From positions 4,275,921-4,339,920 of the forward strand of contig OZ255622.1 of the NCBI GenBank assembly GCA_965276715.1: 64,000 nucleotides of DNA, read 5' to 3'. The notes under the pieces were generated by a model. It saw only the letters and a program-made list of their open reading frames with translations. It was not told where the DNA came from and did not search any database. The stretch is from CAXTPV01 sp965276715 (GTDB taxonomy: Bacteria; Pseudomonadota; Alphaproteobacteria; Acetobacterales; Acetobacteraceae). Made by a program: the position numbers and the translations under genes. Within the stretch, counting starts at the first letter, position 1, and each line of letters opens with the position of its first letter. Positions 34,958 through 43,985 of the stretch are shown one piece after another.

Positions 34958-36262
34958 CTAGTCACCCTCCTCAAGGTCCGGAACCCGAAGCCCCATGCCG
35001 GGCAATTCCTGCCCCGGCGCGAACCACGCGCTGACCCTGTGGCCGTTGCTTTGATAGCGATGCAGCATCCATCCAAGCCCCTTGAGGATTGCCGTGACCC
35101 TCATCTCACTCCCCCTGTTCTGACGGTCGCGTGGCAAGCCAAGTCCTTTATGCAGAACGTCGGATACGGTGACTTCGGGGAGCGTCTGAACGTAGTCGAT
35201 CACCGGCTGCCGCCACACGTCTTCCGCCATCCTCGACGACTGCCGGTGCTCGGCGTCCTTTCGGACGTTGTCCAAGTCCAGCCACAAGGACTCACCCATG
35301 GCCTCGATTTCGGCGGCTTCGGCCCAAAGCTGTTCCCGGTTTTCCTCGATCCAAGCGACCTCGACCTTGATGCATGCGATTGGCCAGTAGCGCCGATTTC
35401 CGCTCGGATCGGATAGGTAATCCGTCTCGTTTGTCGTGCCGATGAAAATGCACTGGCGCGGGCGTTCGACGAAGGTGCGACCGTAGCTAGGTCGAAAATG
35501 GTCGACCTGCCGAGAAAAGAATGCCTTTGCGGCCTGTGAGCTCGATCGCACTAGCACCTGCAACTCGGCCAGTTCGACACCCCATCGACCGGCCATGCCT
35601 TGCTGAGCGTCTTTGTCGCTCAGGTCGTGACTGAGATCGTCCTTGAACCAATCCGGCCCGAACAACGCCCGGCAGCCTCGGCTTTTGCCGGCGCCCTGGT
35701 AGCCTTCGAGCACCGGCACGTGATCAAACTTGCATCCTGGTTTGCGGATGCGCCGGATAGCCGCGCACAGCATCTTGACCGCCACGGCATCGTGGTAGGC
35801 ATCTCGAGGAACGCCGAAAGCGTCGTGCAGCCAGGAATCAATGCGGGGTTTCCCATCCCATCTGAGACTGTTTAGCCAGTGCCGAACCGGATGCACGCGG
35901 TTGATCTCGGACGCTGCAACGGCGGCCTGCTGGGCGATCTGTTGCGAGATCCGCATGTCATACAATCGCTGGATGTGGCCCTGAATGAGTGTGATGTCGC
36001 TATCGCTGACGGGTCTCGGGTAGGGACCGGGCGACATCGGAGCGTCGGCAAATGGCGGCGGCGGCGAACGCGTTGCAACCATGACGTGAGCGAATTCGTC
36101 ATAGGCGAGTGTGCCAAACAGTTTGTCGTCGTTACCCATAATCAGGATCGTGTTGCTAACGGTCGAGTGAACCCCTTTGTCTCCTCGTGTCAGTTCACCC
36201 ATCCAAGCCATGCCGGGACTGCGGCGCTTGAGAGGGATTACGTTGTCCACGTCATCCGCCAT
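34958..36262 (-). CDS. VapE-family replicative helicase/ATPase
   Basis: 434 residues. The VapE pattern is clear: HPVRHWLNSLRWDGKPRIDS, VPVLEGYQGAGKSR (Walker A about 187-194), ELAELQVLVRSSSQAAKAFF, then FIGTTNETDYLSDPSGNRRY. These SF3-like enzymes pair with a prim-pol to initiate phage replication. The preceding prim-pol gene overlaps it. Confidence 0.85.
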   Translation of the reverse strand: MADDVDNVIPLKRRSPGMAWMGELTRGDKGVHSTVSNTILIMGNDDKLFGTLAYDEFAHVMVATRSPPPPFADAPMSPGPYPRPVSDSDITLIQGHIQRLYDMRISQQIAQQAAVAASEINRVHPVRHWLNSLRWDGKPRIDSWLHDAFGVPRDAYHDAVAVKMLCAAIRRIRKPGCKFDHVPVLEGYQGAGKSRGCRALFGPDWFKDDLSHDLSDKDAQQGMAGRWGVELAELQVLVRSSSQAAKAFFSRQVDHFRPSYGRTFVERPRQCIFIGTTNETDYLSDPSGNRRYWPIACIKVEVAWIEENREQLWAEAAEIEAMGESLWLDLDNVRKDAEHRQSSRMAEDVWRQPVIDYVQTLPEVTVSDVLHKGLGLPRDRQNRGSEMRVTAILKGLGWMLHRYQSNGHRVSAWFAPGQELPGMGLRVPDLEEGD

Positions 36263-37088
36263 GAGCCCGCCGCGCCTGAACGGGGCGTCTCAGACCGGCC
36301 GTCATGCCGGAGCTGATCGTTGCCCTACGTTCGGCTGCCGGTATTTTGCGCGCGCGCGCGGCCGCCTCGAGCGCGTCTTTGGCTTCGTGCTCGGACAACA
36401 ACCCGGCAGCGCACCACGAGCCGAGATTGTAAGCCTGACGGTTTAAGGCGACGTTGGCAGTGCCGGGCGGTGCGTCTTGCACGCGGTGCATGGCCCGCAT
36501 CAAGGCAGTTCGTGCGCGATCGCCGGTCGGCAGCCAGTCATGTTTGACGACAGGTTCCGGTGGGGGAGCCAGAAGTGTGACAAGCCAGGACGGAATTGGC
36601 GGCGGCGCGACGTCCCACGGCGCCGTGCGCCACGTGTAGGCACCTCCCGTCACCGGGTGACGGCTGGGCGGGATCATGATTGCCTGTCGGCCGCGATGTG
36701 GATCGAGGCCGGGTGCGGGCGCGCCGGATTCACCGCGAAGTGCCTCACCTTGATGCCTGAAGAACAAAGCGGCCCCACCTGATCCGCCGGTTCGGGTCAT
36801 CGGTCGCGCCGGCAGCGGTCCGTGTTTCGACGTTAGTTCAGCAAGGGCAGAAAAACCGTCGGCGTGATGTGTACCAGGGCGGTCGACGTCAAGAATAAAC
36901 AACTCCGACGGTCCAGCCACGACGCGCCATCCGCATCCTGCATAGGTGCGCGCCCACTGGTCTAGTTGATCGAGATCATGGGTAGCGGCGCTGGCCGCAC
37001 CTTTGAACGCTCCGGCTTTGGAACGTACGGATGTCGGGTAGCAGTGCCAGCCCAGGAGCGCGACACGCTCGATTTCGTCCGGGATCAT
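36252..37088 (-). CDS. Prim-pol (bifunctional primase/polymerase N-terminal) protein
   Basis: 278 residues from ATG 37088. The N-terminal half shows the AEP fold: GWHCYP..., GWRVVAGPSELFILDVDRPG with the DVD metal-binding pair, TRTGGSGG.ALFF, and later DPHRGRQAIMIPPSRHP. C-terminal helical domain. Makes primers for phage replication with the VapE helicase. Confidence 0.8.
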   Translation of the reverse strand: MIPDEIERVALLGWHCYPTSVRSKAGAFKGAASAATHDLDQLDQWARTYAGCGWRVVAGPSELFILDVDRPGTHHADGFSALAELTSKHGPLPARPMTRTGGSGGAALFFRHQGEALRGESGAPAPGLDPHRGRQAIMIPPSRHPVTGGAYTWRTAPWDVAPPPIPSWLVTLLAPPPEPVVKHDWLPTGDRARTALMRAMHRVQDAPPGTANVALNRQAYNLGSWCAAGLLSEHEAKDALEAAARARKIPAAERRATISSGMTAGLRRPVQARRAHGG

Positions 37089-37396
37089 GTTAGCACCGCG
37101 AGCACGTCGTCGACGCTGCGGGCCAAGATGTAAGTCCCTCCGGCGCCCTCGAATGCCGCCTGCCAGTTGCGTTGCGCAGTGGATTGTCGGCCGTGCGCAG
37201 CCTTGACTTCGATGCCGATGGCCCGGCCTTGGTATGCGCCAAGAATATCTGGCATGCCGGGTCGCCCGAACCGAATCGGTTTGCCGTCGGCTCGCTCTAC
37301 AACACCAACGTTCTGACGCCAAAAACAGGCGCACGGAAGCGCCGTGATCGCCACCAGAATGTCCGCCTGAATAGCGGCCTCGGAACGGTTGTTCAC
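37085..37396 (-). CDS. VRR-NUC domain nuclease
   Basis: 103 residues from a GTG at 37396 overlapping the helicase stop (GTGA). EAAIQADI at the start, FWRQNVGVV, FGRPGMPDILG, and IGIEVKAAHGRQS give the PD-(D/E)XK pattern of VRR-NUC (Asp in PD-I, EVK). These stand-alone nucleases accompany phage SNF2/SF2 helicases and act on branched DNA. Confidence 0.8.
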   Translation of the reverse strand: MNNRSEAAIQADILVAITALPCACFWRQNVGVVERADGKPIRFGRPGMPDILGAYQGRAIGIEVKAAHGRQSTAQRNWQAAFEGAGGTYILARSVDDVLAVLT

Positions 37397-38835
37397 GCTG
37401 CAACCCGTTCTCTTCGGGAACGCAAGACGTGCGCCGTCCATCCTCGCTTGTATCCACGGGCGCGGGCAATCATCGCGAGATGTTCTTCGGTCGACGCGCG
37501 TTCGACCAAGTCATGCCACTCGGCACCGTAGGCTCGGACGGGATCAATGCCACCGGCCCAAGCCCAAGGGTCGCTGACGACTTCCAGCTCGCCATCGATC
37601 GTGCTGCCCGTGCCGCGACAGTTGCTTTTTGTAACGGCGACGATTGGACACTCCTCGTCGTCGTTCTTTGCAAGCACGCATTCGTTCAACGCAATTTCGC
37701 GTGCTGACGATGCGGGGAACACCCGCATGCACTTGTCGCAGGTGCGGATCTCCGGCGCGTCCGATTTCATTTTCCCAGCAAGCGACCACATGCGCGGATC
37801 GGCGGGCATGCCGTGTTTTCGGGCGTTGCCAACATGATCAAGGATTATAGCTCGGCTGCCATCTTGCTTTGGCCGCAATGCGCGACCCACTTGTTGAAGA
37901 TACAATCCTTCGCTGCACGTCGGCCGTAAGAGAATGGCGCCCGCGACTTGCGGGATGTCGACACCTTCGGAAATCACGTCTGCGGCCGTCAACACCTGGA
38001 TTGCGCCGGATGCAAGGCTTTGCAGGCGCGACTTCCTTTCGGCAAGAGGCATCGTTCCGTCGATGGCGGCGGCGGTGATGCCCGCTGCCATAAACTGCTC
38101 GGCAACACTATGCGTGTGGGCGACGCCCATGCAGAACGCAATCGCGGGTTTGCTCCGAAGATGGCGGTTATAGTGCGCAACGGCATCGCCGACGATTTTG
38201 GCTTTGGACATCGCGCGAAGCGCCTGCCCTTGGTTGTAGTCGCCGCGTTCAATGCCAATGGCGGCAACACTGAAATCTGGACTGGGAAGAAAATAATCAT
38301 AGTCTGCAAGGTGTCCTGCGTCGATCAGCTCGCGGACGCTCGGGCCTTGAACCATCACGTCAAAAAACTCGCTAAGGCCTTGTCCGTCCGTCCTGACAGG
38401 CGTGGCCGTAACTCCGATAACGCGCGCCGTCGGCCACGCCCCGAACATAGCGTGATATTGACCGGCAGGAGCGTGATGACTTTCGTCGACCATAAAGAGA
38501 TCTGGAACCGGTAGTTTCGCCACGCGCCGGGCCACGGTTTGCACCATCCCGACCAGCACCGGAAATCCAAGCATCGGCCACCCTGGCTGGACGCGCCCGT
38601 ATGGCACGTCTTCCGCGTCGAGATTGGCGCAAATCTGGTCTACCAGTTCCGAGCGATGTGCAACGATCAGAATGCGCTTGTGCTTGTCCGCTACGGCACG
38701 GGCCATGTGCGCTAGAAGTCGCCCTTTACCACCGCCCGTCGGGAGTTGACCAAGAATGCGCCTATGACCGGACGCATAGGCCGCGCGGAAGCCATTAACC
38801 ATGTCGGTCTGATAAGACCTTAGAAGCACCGTCAT
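37393..38835 (-). CDS. SF2 DNA helicase (DEAH-like)
   Basis: 480 residues from ATG 38835. RSYQTDMVNGF Q-motif-like start, Walker A LPTGGGKG (31-38), DESHH at 117-121, VTATPVRTDG (motif III), motif V-like VISEGVDIP and motif VI QQVGRALRPKQ. A CxxC pair (TCDKCMRVF) follows the core. UvsW/RecQ-like DNA remodelling in replication or recombination is likely. Confidence 0.85.
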   Translation of the reverse strand: MTVLLRSYQTDMVNGFRAAYASGHRRILGQLPTGGGKGRLLAHMARAVADKHKRILIVAHRSELVDQICANLDAEDVPYGRVQPGWPMLGFPVLVGMVQTVARRVAKLPVPDLFMVDESHHAPAGQYHAMFGAWPTARVIGVTATPVRTDGQGLSEFFDVMVQGPSVRELIDAGHLADYDYFLPSPDFSVAAIGIERGDYNQGQALRAMSKAKIVGDAVAHYNRHLRSKPAIAFCMGVAHTHSVAEQFMAAGITAAAIDGTMPLAERKSRLQSLASGAIQVLTAADVISEGVDIPQVAGAILLRPTCSEGLYLQQVGRALRPKQDGSRAIILDHVGNARKHGMPADPRMWSLAGKMKSDAPEIRTCDKCMRVFPASSAREIALNECVLAKNDDEECPIVAVTKSNCRGTGSTIDGELEVVSDPWAWAGGIDPVRAYGAEWHDLVERASTEEHLAMIARARGYKRGWTAHVLRSRRERVAA

Positions 38836-39023
38836 GCAGCATCCGCCACCCTCGCGCGCGCCTCCACCATCACTAGACGCACGGCCTCTCGCTCGTCCGG
38901 CGTCATACAATCCATCGCGTTCAGCGCGCCGGACTTAGAGATTGCGTCTGAGACAGCCGCGTCTGTAGTGCATGTGGACAGGCGCGCGCGGAGGACGGCG
39001 CAGTAGGTGGTGATGGTGGTCAT
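38832..39023 (-). CDS. Small hypothetical protein
   Basis: 63 residues, helical with CMTPDEREAVRLVMVEARAR at the end. Overlaps helicase and methyltransferase genes by four bases each, so translated with them. Unknown. Confidence 0.6.
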   Translation of the reverse strand: MTTITTYCAVLRARLSTCTTDAAVSDAISKSGALNAMDCMTPDEREAVRLVMVEARARVADAA

Positions 39024-39913
39024 GCTGCGGCGATGTCGTCAAAAATGTCGACGGCGTTGGTCTCGGCATTTGTAAGATGGCGGGCCGCTTGCGAGAAATA
39101 CTCTGGCTTAAGCTCCACGCCGACAAACCTTCGCCGCTGACGTAACGCCACAACACCCTCAGACCCAATCCCCATAAACGGAGATAGGACAACGTCGCCG
39201 GGGTTGCTCCACATGAGCGTGGCACGGGTCGTAAGGTCCAGAGGCATCGGGCAAATGTGCTTCTCGTCACCAGGACCTCTTTGAGAATTCAAAACGTCGG
39301 TGACGCGCGTCGTCATCCAAACCGGCGATGCCCATTCTTGCCATTGCGAAAGCGGGAAGCTGTCGAAGGTGTGCGTGACAGGATCTACGATGTCACCCTC
39401 TTCCGCCCATTTCCGGAAGACGACGAAATATTCCGGAAGGCCTTGCCTGGAGAACGTGCTATCCGTGCGAAGCTGCTTGTAAAGCAGCCCGTGTGCCTTC
39501 GTCTTCGTCATCTCACGCACCGGATCGCGCCAAATCGTCACGCGAGAATGGAAGTCAAACCCCGCTTCGATGTGGGCGCGAATCAGTTCGCCGGGAAAGT
39601 CGCGGAGACCAGCTGTGCCGTTGGCGTTCTGATAATAGACCAAGTCCTTGCAGTGCACGGCGACGATCCGCCCAGGCTTCATGACGCGATGCAGCTCGCG
39701 CACAAGAAACTGGTAGTGCTCCATAAACTCTGCGTCGTCGCGACAATTTCCCATGTCGGCAGCGCTGTCGTTGTAGATGTACAACCCTGCAAACGGGGGC
39801 GAGTAAACCGCAAATCCAACGCTCGACGAGGGAAGTTGACGGACGACATCGACACAATCCCCTTCGTAGGCGGAGAAGCCTTCGCCATGCGCCTCGCTCA
39901 CGCACACAACCAT
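39020..39913 (-). CDS. DNA methyltransferase (beta-class, m4C or m6A)
   Basis: 297 residues from ATG 39913 with GGGAGA upstream. Catalytic motif IV SPPF (38-41) is N-terminal and the SAM-binding motif LSPFMGIGSEGVVAL is C-terminal, with the target-recognition region between: the beta-class order. The SPP variant is frequent in N4-cytosine enzymes, though m6A cannot be excluded. No cognate nuclease is adjacent, so a solitary enzyme, perhaps for protection from restriction or gene control. Confidence 0.85.
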   Translation of the reverse strand: MVVCVSEAHGEGFSAYEGDCVDVVRQLPSSSVGFAVYSPPFAGLYIYNDSAADMGNCRDDAEFMEHYQFLVRELHRVMKPGRIVAVHCKDLVYYQNANGTAGLRDFPGELIRAHIEAGFDFHSRVTIWRDPVREMTKTKAHGLLYKQLRTDSTFSRQGLPEYFVVFRKWAEEGDIVDPVTHTFDSFPLSQWQEWASPVWMTTRVTDVLNSQRGPGDEKHICPMPLDLTTRATLMWSNPGDVVLSPFMGIGSEGVVALRQRRRFVGVELKPEYFSQAARHLTNAETNAVDIFDDIAAA

Positions 39914-41283
39914 GTCGGCAGTCTCCCTTGATGCTCTGGCTGATAAGCCATCTTTACGGTCCGGCTCGTCGCTGCGCGCCGTCGCGACGCATCGCGCATG
40001 GCGCGCTTCATGAGGGCGTGTTTCTCGGCCTTTGTGTCGATGACGCGGCCGATCTGCTCTTCGCCTTCGGCAACTATAATGTGCACGTCGACGGGACGGG
40101 TCTGACCGTAGCGCCAGCACCGACGCACGGTTCGATACCAAGCCTCATAAGAAAACGACCGACCGACAAATGCTTGACGCGCGCAGTGCTGAAAATTCAG
40201 GCCCATGCCACACACGGACGGTTTGCTCACGAGATAGGGGCGCTCGCCAGTCTGAAATGCGATAAGCGACTCCTCCTTGAGGCGCGCACTGTGCGACCCT
40301 CGGATTTCTATGGCGCCGACCGGTAATCGCGCCATTAGAGCGTGCGCCTCAAAATCCGTATCGCACCAGATTGCCCATGTCTCATCTGGCTCTGCGGCTA
40401 CGAGGGACGCAACGGCGTCCGCCCTGGCCTGTGCTGTGTGACGCTTGACAGTGAATATCGTTGTTGCGGACACGTCGGCCGCGAACAGGCCGCCAATCGG
40501 CTTGCGAACGTCGCCAGCAGACTTGTGCCGGTGAATGCGCAACGGCGGCAACACAAAGGCCGAACCGTCAAACCCGAGATCTTCCGGCGTTTCTGCCATG
40601 ACCGCCCAGGACGACACCCAGTCCCAAAAGGCCTCGACGCCGTGACCTTTGAGACGGTATCGGCCCATCTGTCGCTGATCAGAAACAAACCAGCGCGCGA
40701 GCATTTCATTGCTTGCCATCGCCCCAAGAAACTCTGAATGCTGACCAAGCTCCATGTGATCGTTCGGAGCCGGTGTGGCGGTTGCGGCCACTCGATAACG
40801 AAGACCTGCAAACTTCGCGATTAGCGCGCGTGACGTCAATCCCGTGTAGCTCTTGAGAATCGAGCTTTCGTCAAGCACCACCCCGCCAATCCGATCTGCG
40901 TGCACCGCGTCCAAGCGGTCGTAATTCGCGAGCAGAATCGGAGCATCTCGCCTCCAAGCACCGTCACGCATCATCACGGCGTCATAGCCGAAGCGGGACG
41001 CTTCTCGTTCCATTTGAAAGCCGACGGCTAGCGGGCACAGAATGACGCACGGGCGGCCAGTGTGCTCGGACACCTGACGAGCGTATTCGAGCTCGACCGT
41101 TGTCTTGCCAAGACCGGTGTCAAGAAACAGGCCGCAGCGGCCGCGTTGGATTGCAATAAGTGCTGCCGCGCCCCAATGCCCGGTCATGTGCGCTGGCAGC
41201 GACATCGGATCAAAGCCGTCTGGCTCAAACGTAGGCGCCTTCCGGGCCAGGAAATCGGCGTACTCGGCAATCACGTCCGCCAC
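39898..41283 (-). CDS. SNF2-like phage helicase
   Basis: 461 residues from a GTG at 41283. Motif I LFLDTGLGKTT (53-62), motif II VVLDESSILK, motif III AATATPAPND, motif VI VRRCWRYGQTRPV. This is the phage SNF2/DEAD-like helicase family often found with VRR-NUC and a methyltransferase. The end overlaps the methyltransferase start by 16 bases. Confidence 0.8.
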   Translation of the reverse strand: MADVIAEYADFLARKAPTFEPDGFDPMSLPAHMTGHWGAAALIAIQRGRCGLFLDTGLGKTTVELEYARQVSEHTGRPCVILCPLAVGFQMEREASRFGYDAVMMRDGAWRRDAPILLANYDRLDAVHADRIGGVVLDESSILKSYTGLTSRALIAKFAGLRYRVAATATPAPNDHMELGQHSEFLGAMASNEMLARWFVSDQRQMGRYRLKGHGVEAFWDWVSSWAVMAETPEDLGFDGSAFVLPPLRIHRHKSAGDVRKPIGGLFAADVSATTIFTVKRHTAQARADAVASLVAAEPDETWAIWCDTDFEAHALMARLPVGAIEIRGSHSARLKEESLIAFQTGERPYLVSKPSVCGMGLNFQHCARQAFVGRSFSYEAWYRTVRRCWRYGQTRPVDVHIIVAEGEEQIGRVIDTKAEKHALMKRAMRDASRRRAATSRTVKMAYQPEHQGRLPTWLCA

Positions 41284-41417
41284 CCCCGCCGTTCCGGCAC
41301 CACCACCGTCGCCACGCCCACGACGCACCGAGGTGCATCGGAAACACGAACGACGACGTGTGTGGCGCACGGGTGTGACATGGCCGCGAGCAGTGCAATC
41401 AAGCTCGCGGCCACCAC
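41271..41417 (-). CDS. Possible 48-residue membrane peptide
   Basis: GTG at 41417, one base after the preceding stop, to a stop at 41271. It would contain a hydrophobic N-terminal segment (VAASLIALLAAM) and a beta-like HVVVRVSD..VVGVATVVV. Overlaps the helicase start by 13 bases. Short, no motif. Confidence 0.35.
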   Translation of the reverse strand: MVAASLIALLAAMSHPCATHVVVRVSDAPRCVVGVATVVVPERRGWRT

Positions 41418-41418
41418 G

Positions 41419-41907
41419 TCACGCCGCTTGCGAGACGGAGGTGGGCGCGAGCACCGCGTCGAGCGCCGAAGGCCTGTCGGCGACGCCTGAGAGCCTGGCG
41501 TGATGCTTGCGAACGAGCGGATCATTCCGCCACTCGGCGCGCGCTTCCTTGGATAGCGCCGACACGGTTGCGGCCGCAGCGTCCGGCGCGATCGGCGTGC
41601 CGACCTTCTTGGAACGCTCGATCAACGCCAGTTCCATTGCCTTCGGCCAGAACGAAGTCGGCGTCGTTCTGGCACGCGGCCGCCGCAGCTCGCCCGCCAC
41701 GATCTTGTCGAACGAAAGACCCTTCTGGATTTCGTGACGCAGGCCAAACAGCGCGAGATGGTCTTTCACGTGGAACGGCACGTCGTCGAGCTTGTAGACG
41801 ACACCGGCGATGGTCAGCGTGTTGGCGACCGGATCGATGACGCTGGCGGGTGATTTGTCCCGCTTCACGGCGGGCGCTTCGGTTTCAGACAGAACACTTC
41901 TCCTCAA
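41419..41907 (-). CDS. Hypothetical replication-operon protein
   Basis: 162 residues. NTLTIAGVVYKLDDVPFHVKD is followed by helices HLALFGLRHEIQKGLS and a C-terminal basic region. The RHEIQKGLSFDK pattern occurs in small proteins of rhizobial-type phages, but I know no function. In line with the helicase genes. Confidence 0.6.
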   Translation of the reverse strand: MRRSVLSETEAPAVKRDKSPASVIDPVANTLTIAGVVYKLDDVPFHVKDHLALFGLRHEIQKGLSFDKIVAGELRRPRARTTPTSFWPKAMELALIERSKKVGTPIAPDAAAATVSALSKEARAEWRNDPLVRKHHARLSGVADRPSALDAVLAPTSVSQAA

Positions 41908-41938
41908 TGACGGCGGACAGGATCGTCACGCCGGTTCG

Positions 41939-42349
41939 TCACGCACGTCTCCGCGTCACCGTGAATACAGATCCGCAGCCTTCCGGATCAGCCATTCTTC
42001 GGTCGACAGTGCGAAAATGCGAAGCCGCGCGCTCGTTCGAGCCAGCCAAAGCAGCGCGTCGGCGCATCGCATTCGCATACTGATCGGAAACCTTCTGTTC
42101 CTGGACGCGAGCAGCGCGCCGGACGGCGACCAGTTTCGCGACCGTTTCTTCGATGGCTGGGCTCGTCGCCATCAGCTCGAGCAGTTGTTCGGCGCTGGGC
42201 GCCCGCCTGCCCTGCGTCCAATCCTCCACCGTCCGATGGGAGGCCTTGATCTCGCCCGCGACGCGCTTGGCCCGGTCGCGCGATGGCCACGCGACACGGA
42301 TCGCCTCTCGGATCGAGACTGCGTAATCTCCGGCAACTGCCGTGCTCAT
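41939..42349 (-). CDS. HTH DNA-binding protein
   Basis: 136 residues from ATG 42349 overlapping the previous stop. An HTH covers about residues 12-55: REAIRVAWPSRDRAKRVAGE, KASHRTVEDWTQGRRAPSAE. The rest is basic and helical. First of four consecutive DNA-binding-type genes counted from the helicase side. Confidence 0.65.
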   Translation of the reverse strand: MSTAVAGDYAVSIREAIRVAWPSRDRAKRVAGEIKASHRTVEDWTQGRRAPSAEQLLELMATSPAIEETVAKLVAVRRAARVQEQKVSDQYANAMRRRAALAGSNERAASHFRTVDRRMADPEGCGSVFTVTRRRA

Positions 42350-42732
42350 TGATCGAGACCGCCGCACTGAAATGCTCCATGTTCCGGGTCGTTCAGGACC
42401 GGAGACACAGACTTGACGCCGCGCGACACTGAGGACGATCGGGCGGAGCACTTCGCGCACAGACGCCGATCGTCCGGCCGAACGCGATATCGCGCGCCGC
42501 ACACGCGGCAGTCGGCCATAATATAATGCACGACAGCCGGCACTTGACGCGCGGCGCGCTTGCCTTGTTCGCACGCGCCCATAACCGCGTCCTTCACCTG
42601 CGCGACAGTCCAGCCGAAATGTTCCGCGATCTCGGCATAGCTTGCGCGGTCAATCCGCATCTGGCGCGCCTCGACGACGTCCGCAGCGTGCGCGGCCTCA
42701 ACCATTGCAGCAGTGATGACGCGCGCGGTCAT
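42346..42732 (-). CDS. HTH and zinc-ribbon protein
   Basis: 128 residues. N-terminal HTH (DRASYAEIAEHFGWTVAQVK), then a zinc ribbon CRVCGARYRVRPDDRRLCAKC. Both features point to nucleic-acid binding; role unknown. ATGA overlaps on both sides. Confidence 0.65.
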   Translation of the reverse strand: MTARVITAAMVEAAHAADVVEARQMRIDRASYAEIAEHFGWTVAQVKDAVMGACEQGKRAARQVPAVVHYIMADCRVCGARYRVRPDDRRLCAKCSARSSSVSRGVKSVSPVLNDPEHGAFQCGGLDQ

Positions 42733-43253
42733 GGCGACGACTGCGCGATTTCAAGCTCAAGCACGGCCCACACAAGACGCTGGGCAACCGCGGCTTCAAG
42801 ACGTTCCGCGACCTGCTCCGGATGCCAGCCAAGCCATTCCGCGATCCGCGCGTCGGACCAGCCGCGCGCACGATACAGGGCTGCATCGGTCAGATCCTCG
42901 CGCATGATCGCGTCGCAAGTAAGTTGGCGTGGCGTGGGCGGACACCCACGGCGACGGGGTGGCCAACCGTGTGTCGTCGCCAGTCCAGAGACAGTCGAAG
43001 TCGCGATCCCGAACAATCTACCGATTTCCGCCACAGTGGCGTCTCCCATCCACGCGGTCTTGATCGCGGAAATCCTGTCCTTGCGGACCGCCTCATGCGC
43101 CGCGCGTCTGCCAAGTCCAAGCCGAACCTTCGCCGACTTGACCGAGACCTCAGACCGATTGAGGCGTCGGGCAATGTCGCGCGCCGATCGTCCGTCAAGC
43201 GCCATGTCGCGGAGAACCGCGATTTCGGCTTTGGTCCACTTGGTAACGATCAT
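42729..43253 (-). CDS. Multi-HTH regulator with GcrA/Myb-like N-terminus
   Basis: 174 residues from ATG 43253. The first ~50 residues (KWTKAEIAVLRDMALDGRSA, RDIARRLNRSEVSVKSA, RLGLGR) form a Myb/GcrA-like DNA-binding unit. A second HTH (TVAEIGRLFGIATSTVSGLA) and a third helix pair (WSDARIAEWLGWHPEQVAER) follow. Three recognition modules in one small protein suggest binding to repeated sites. Confidence 0.65.
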   Translation of the reverse strand: MIVTKWTKAEIAVLRDMALDGRSARDIARRLNRSEVSVKSAKVRLGLGRRAAHEAVRKDRISAIKTAWMGDATVAEIGRLFGIATSTVSGLATTHGWPPRRRGCPPTPRQLTCDAIMREDLTDAALYRARGWSDARIAEWLGWHPEQVAERLEAAVAQRLVWAVLELEIAQSSP

Positions 43254-43696
43254 GCGTAACTGTCCAGTTTCGCGGCGCGCGTCGGCGCTGTATACGAGCA
43301 CAGCACGCGATGGACTGCGCAGTAGCTGCCACGCTCAACCGGATCGTCGCATCGGACTGCGTGGCGGCCCGACCCGGACACAATGAAATTGCAGCCCTCG
43401 GCGCTTGGTGCGCGCGGCTTGAACACGGTGGCGGGTGCGGCGTCGGCAGGCGCGACGACTGGCCGCGCGGCCTTGAGCTTTGGAGACGTGCGACGCGCCT
43501 TTGTATACGACCGCTTGATGGGGTTCGACTGGCGCGCCAAGCCAAGCCTGTGCGCTTGGCCGATAACAGCGTTCTTTGTGACTTCGGCGCCAGCGATGAC
43601 CGACAAGCGCGTGGCAATCTCGCTTGCGGGCCGCCCTTGGCTCCACAGGTTTGCGAGACCCGCCCGCATCTCGCCGTTCCAAACAACGCGGCTCAT
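43250..43696 (-). CDS. GcrA-family transcription factor (phage homologue)
   Basis: 148 residues. Residues 5-55 match the GcrA DNA-binding domain: W....MRAGLANLWSQGRPASEIATRL, then VTKNAVIGQAHRLGLAR. A basic linker and a C-terminal Cys/His region (GCNFIV..., YCAVH) also agree with GcrA architecture. GcrA in Caulobacter binds methylated promoters and sigma70 RNA polymerase. With a methyltransferase gene in the same operon, the phage may use or rewire methylation-linked host control. Confidence 0.8.
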   Translation of the reverse strand: MSRVVWNGEMRAGLANLWSQGRPASEIATRLSVIAGAEVTKNAVIGQAHRLGLARQSNPIKRSYTKARRTSPKLKAARPVVAPADAAPATVFKPRAPSAEGCNFIVSGSGRHAVRCDDPVERGSYCAVHRVLCSYTAPTRAAKLDSYA

Positions 43697-43881
43697 GTCT
43701 GATCTCCACGCCGGTCCCGAAACCGCTTCGGGCGCCCGAACAGCGCGGGCAGGTCCGTGCTTGCGATTTCGCGTGGGTCGAGCTGGACGCGTGGCCCAAA
43801 CACCGGCACGTGCGGCAGCGGCCTCATCGAATCAGGGCATTTCCGCTCCCAGATGCGCGCCATCTGATGGTCGTCGGTCAC
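43693..43881 (-). CDS. Small hypothetical protein
   Basis: 62 residues from a GTG overlapping the upstream stop. WERKCPDSMRPLPHVP then GRPKRFRDRRGD; basic. Coupled by overlap to the GcrA-like gene. Confidence 0.5.
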   Translation of the reverse strand: MTDDHQMARIWERKCPDSMRPLPHVPVFGPRVQLDPREIASTDLPALFGRPKRFRDRRGDQT

Positions 43882-43985
43882 GGCGTTACCGCCTCCAGCA
43901 GCGACGCCAACGCCACGACGGCAACCGATCCGCCGACGACAATCAGCATCACGGCGGCGGTCTCAAGGATCGCGCGAGCGCTCAC
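43878..43985 (-). CDS. 35-residue membrane peptide
   Basis: GTG at 43985 overlaps the stop of the preceding 30-residue ORF; it ends at 43878, overlapping the next start. One transmembrane helix (VMLIVVGGSVAVVALASLL). Found by following the overlapping starts, as it is too short for usual gene calls. Confidence 0.45.
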   Translation of the reverse strand: MSARAILETAAVMLIVVGGSVAVVALASLLEAVTP

